Assembly (NCBI RefSeq): GCF_039555335.1
Contig: NC_092628.1
Location: forward strand, 59,321,547-59,385,546
Direction of reading: 5' to 3'
From: Amphiura filiformis
Taxonomy: Eukaryota; Echinodermata; Ophiuroidea; Amphilepidida; Amphiuridae
Length of the DNA: 64,000 nucleotides
In this document: one piece after another, positions 60,223 to 64,000 of the stretch
Numbering within the stretch: the first letter of the stretch is position 1
How the letters are laid out: each line of letters begins with the position of its first letter
The notes under the pieces: generated by a model
The model's database searches: none
What the model saw: only the letters and a program-made list of their open reading frames with translations
What the model was told of the DNA's origin: nothing
Program-made: the position numbers and the translations under genes

Positions 60223-63200
60223 TTATAGACTTGTATGGTTTCTGTCTGTACAGTGTACATAGGGAGAAAGCATGATATCATGATTTCAACACTGTGCAAT
60301 TGTATGTGGGAGAATGCATGATATCATGGTTTCTGTCTGCACAGTGTGCATATGGAGAATGTATGATATCATGGTTTCTGTGTGTACAGTGTGCATAGGG
60401 AGAAAGCATGATATCATGATTTCAACACATGTGCAATTGTATGTGGGAGAATGTATGATATCATGGTTTCTGTCTGCACAGTGTGCATAGGGAGAATGTA
60501 TGATATCATGGTTTCTGTGTGTACAGTGTGCATAGGGAGAAAGCATATGATATCATGATTTCAACACTGTGCAATTGTATGTGGGAGAATGTATGATATC
60601 ATGGTTTCTGTCTGCACAGTGTGCATAGGGAGAAAGTATGTAGACTTGTATGGTTTCTGTCTGTACAGTGTACATAGGGAGAAAGCATGATATCATGATT
60701 TCAACACTGTGCAATTGTATGTGGGAGAATGCATGATATCATGGTTTCTGTCTGCACAGTGTGCATATGGAGAATGTATGATATCATGGTTTCTGTGTGT
60801 ACAGTGTGCATAGGGAGAAAGCATGATATCATGATTTCAACACATGTGCAATTGTATGTGGGAGAATGTATGATATCATGGTTTCTGTCTGCACAGTGTG
60901 CATAGGGAGAATGTATGATATCATGGTTTCTGTGTGTACAGTGTGCATAGGGAGAAAGCATATGATATCATGATTTCAACACTGTGCAATTGTATGTGGG
61001 AGAATGTATGATATCATGGTTTCTGTCTGCACAGTGTGCATAGGGAGAAAGTATGAATTAGACTTGTATGGTTTCTGTCTGTACAGTGTACATAGGGAGA
61101 AAGCATGATATCATGATTTCAACACTGTGCAATTGTATGTGGGAGAATGCATGATATCATGGTTTCTGTCTGCACAGTGTGCATATGGAGAATGTATGAT
61201 ATCATGGTTTCTGTGTGTACAGTGTGCATAGGGAGAAAGCATGATATCATGATTTCAACACATGTGCAATTGTATGTGGGAGAATGTATGATATCATGGT
61301 TTCTGTCTGCACAGTGTGCATAGGGAGAATGTATGATATCATGGTTTCTGTGTGTACAGTGTGCATAGGGAGAAAGCATATGATATCATGATTTCAACAC
61401 TGTGCAATTGTATGTGGGAGAATGTATGATATCATGGTTTCTGTCTGCACAGTGTGCATAGGGAGAAAGTATGTAGACTTGTATGGTTTCTGTCTGTACA
61501 GTGTACATAGGGAGAAAGCATGATATCATGATTTCAACACTGTGCAATTGTATGTGGGAGAATGCATGATATCATGGTTTCTGTCTGCACAGTGTGCATA
61601 TGGAGAATGTATGATATCATGGTTTCTGTGTGTACAGTGTGCATAGGGAGAAAGCATGATATCATGATTTCAACACATGTGCAATTGTATGTGGGAGAAT
61701 GTATGATATCATGGTTTCTGTCTGCACAGTGTGCATAGGGAGAATGTATGATATCATGGTTTCTGTGTGTACAGTGTGCATAGGGAGAAAGCATATGATA
61801 TCATGATTTCAACACTGTGCAATTGTATGTGGGAGAATGTATGATATCATGGTTTCTGTCTGCACAGTGTGCATAGGGAGAAAGTATGAATTAGACTTGT
61901 ATGGTTTCTGTCTGTACAGTGTACATAGGGAGAAAGCATGATATCATGATTTCAACACTGTGCAATTGTATGTGGGAGAATGCATGATATCATGGTTTCT
62001 GTCTGCACAGTGTGCATATGGAGAATGTATGATATCATGGTTTCTGTGTGTACAGTGTGCATAGGGAGAAAGCATGATATCATGATTTCAACACATGTGC
62101 AATTGTATGTGGGAGAATGTATGATATCATGGTTTCTGTCTGCACAGTGTGCATAGGGAGAATGTATGATATCATGGTTTCTGTGTGTACAGTGTGCATA
62201 GGGAGAAAGCATATGATATCATGATTTCAACACTGTGCAATTGTATGTGGGAGAATGTATGATATCATGGTTTCTGTCTGCACAGTGTGCATAGGGAGAA
62301 AGTATGTAGACTTGTATGGTTTCTGTCTGTACAGTGTACATAGGGAGAAAGCATGATATCATGATTTCAACACTGCAATTGTATGTGGGAGAATGCATGA
62401 TATCATGGTTTCTGTCTGCACAGTGTGCATATGGAGAATGTATGATATCATGGTTTCTGTGTGTACAGTGTGCATAGGGAGAAAGCATGATATCATGATT
62501 TCAACACATGTGCAATTGTATGTGGGAGAATGTATGATATCATGGTTTCTGTCTGCACAGTGTGCATAGGGAGAATGTATGATATCATGGTTTCTGTGTG
62601 TACAGTGTGCATAGGGAGAAAGCATATGATATCATGATTTCAACACTGTGCAATTGTATGTGGGAGAATGTATGATATCATGGTTTCTGTCTGCACAGTG
62701 TGCATAGGGAGAAAGTATGAATTAGACTTGTATGGTTTCTGTCTGTACAGTGTACATAGGGAGAAAGCATGATATCATGATTTCAACACTGTGCAATTGT
62801 ATGTGGGAGAATGCATGATATCATGGTTTCTGTCTGCACAGTGTGCATATGGAGAATGTATGATATCATGGTTTCTGTGTGTACAGTGTGCATAGGGAGA
62901 AAGCATGATATCATGATTTCAACACATGTGCAATTGTATGTGGGAGAATGTATGATATCATGGTTTCTGTCTGCACAGTGTGCATAGGGAGAATGTATGA
63001 TATCATGGTTTCTGTGTGTACAGTGTGCATAGGGAGAAAGCATATGATATCATGATTTCAACACTGTGCAATTGTATGTGGGAGAATGTATGATATCATG
63101 GTTTCTGTCTGCACAGTGTGCATAGGGAGAAAGTATGTAGACTTGTATGGTTTCTGTCTGTACAGTGTACATAGGGAGAAAGCATGATATCATGATTTCA

Positions 63201-64000
63201 ACACTGTGCAATTGTATGTGGGAGAATGCATGATATCATGGTTTCTGTCTGCACAGTGTGCATATGGAGAATGTATGATATCATGGTTTCTGTGTGTACA
63301 GTGTGCATAGGGAGAAAGCATGATATCATGATTTCAACACATGTGCAATTGTATGTGGGAGAATGTATGATATCATGGTTTCTGTCTGCACAGTGTGCAT
63401 AGGGAGAATGTATGATATCATGGTTTCTGTGTGTACAGTGTGCATAGGGAGAAAGCATATGATATCATGATTTCAACACTGTGCAATTGTATGTGGGAGA
63501 ATGTATGATATCATGGTTTCTGTCTGCACAGTGTGCATAGGGAGAAAGTATGAATTAGACTTGTATGGTTTCTGTCTGTACAGTGTACATAGGGAGAAAG
63601 CATGATATCATGATTTCAACACTGTGCAATTGTATGTGGGAGAATGCATGATATCATGGTTTCTGTCTGCACAGTGTGCATATGGAGAATGTATGATATC
63701 ATGGTTTCTGTGTGTACAGTGTGCATAGGGAGAAAGCATGATATCATGATTTCAACACATGTGCAATTGTATGTGGGAGAATGTATGATATCATGGTTTC
63801 TGTCTGCACAGTGTGCATAGGGAGAATGTATGATATCATGGTTTCTGTGTGTACAGTGTGCATAGGGAGAAAGCATATGATATCATGATTTCAACACTGT
63901 GCAATTGTATGTGGGAGAATGTATGATATCATGGTTTCTGTCTGCACAGTGTGCATAGGGAGAAAGTATGTAGACTTGTATGGTTTCTGTCTGTACAGTG
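60223..64000. repeat. Higher-order satellite array 2, runs off the window edge
   Basis: Same 415/418-bp alternation as array 1. Nine units are complete or nearly so and the last is cut by the window end. One unit near 62371 has a 2-bp deletion (cactgcaatt for cactgtgcaatt). Confidence 0.93.

Noticed and set aside
55096-63876. Many identical 86-residue minus-strand open frames in the satellite (starting MLSPYAHC)
   Set aside because: They are a by-product of the 415/418-bp repeat; there is no splice, domain or start-context support, and the submonomer length is not a multiple of three.
55033-64000. CRISPR-like array of regular repeats
   Set aside because: Contiguous tandem satellite without unique spacers, in a eukaryotic genome.

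Overview
The window is metazoan nuclear DNA: AT-rich, with intron-split genes bounded by GT/AG sites, 5'-truncated LINE fragments, many short inverted-repeat transposons and satellite DNA. The scattered TAGGCCT-type words, the RTE/CR1-like retroelements and the adhesion-GPCR and arylacetamide-deacetylase-like genes suggest a marine deuterostome invertebrate, possibly an echinoderm. That placement is inference. No bacterial, phage or CRISPR feature is present.

Two genes on the + strand can be rebuilt exon by exon with matching phases. (1) An adhesion G-protein-coupled receptor spans 11905-21636 in ten exons: a von Willebrand factor C module, a GAIN domain, a GPS autoproteolysis site (HL/T) with the tethered agonist, and seven transmembrane helices. 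Its upstream 5' exons were not found. Its last exon carries a one-base frameshift in a T run at 21225-21228. (2) An arylacetamide deacetylase / neutral cholesterol ester hydrolase-like serine hydrolase spans 38315-46444 in four exons that sum exactly to 445 codons plus stop. Its first exon carries an in-frame 129-bp tandem duplication of the membrane anchor. A possible third small gene (3293-3568) would encode a histidine-rich single-pass membrane protein of 91 residues.

The rest is mostly repeats. 0-12 kb: MITEs, foldbacks and two short tandem arrays. 12-21.6 kb: the receptor gene, whose introns hold an RTE-type LINE piece and two large MITEs. 21.6-28.5 kb: intergenic sequence, then an 88-bp minisatellite array interrupted by a 692-bp self-nested MITE and a GC-rich palindromic element. 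28.5-38.3 kb: gene-poor, with segmental-duplication blocks and LINE ends. 38.3-46.8 kb: the hydrolase gene, with an antisense RTE LINE in intron 1. 47-53 kb: a TIR element, a broken second copy of hydrolase exon 1, and copies of the 32-37 kb blocks that hold a TTAA-flanked foldback into which hAT-like MITEs have inserted. 53.2-64 kb: a composite macrosatellite. Here a 1.85-kb spacer bounded by inverted repeats alternates with a higher-order array built from nine ~46-bp submonomers per 415/418-bp unit; this runs off the right edge.

The two genes have no obvious functional link. The most unusual content is the macrosatellite, the duplicated hydrolase anchor, and several insertions whose target-site duplications can be read because an uninterrupted copy of the target lies in the same window.
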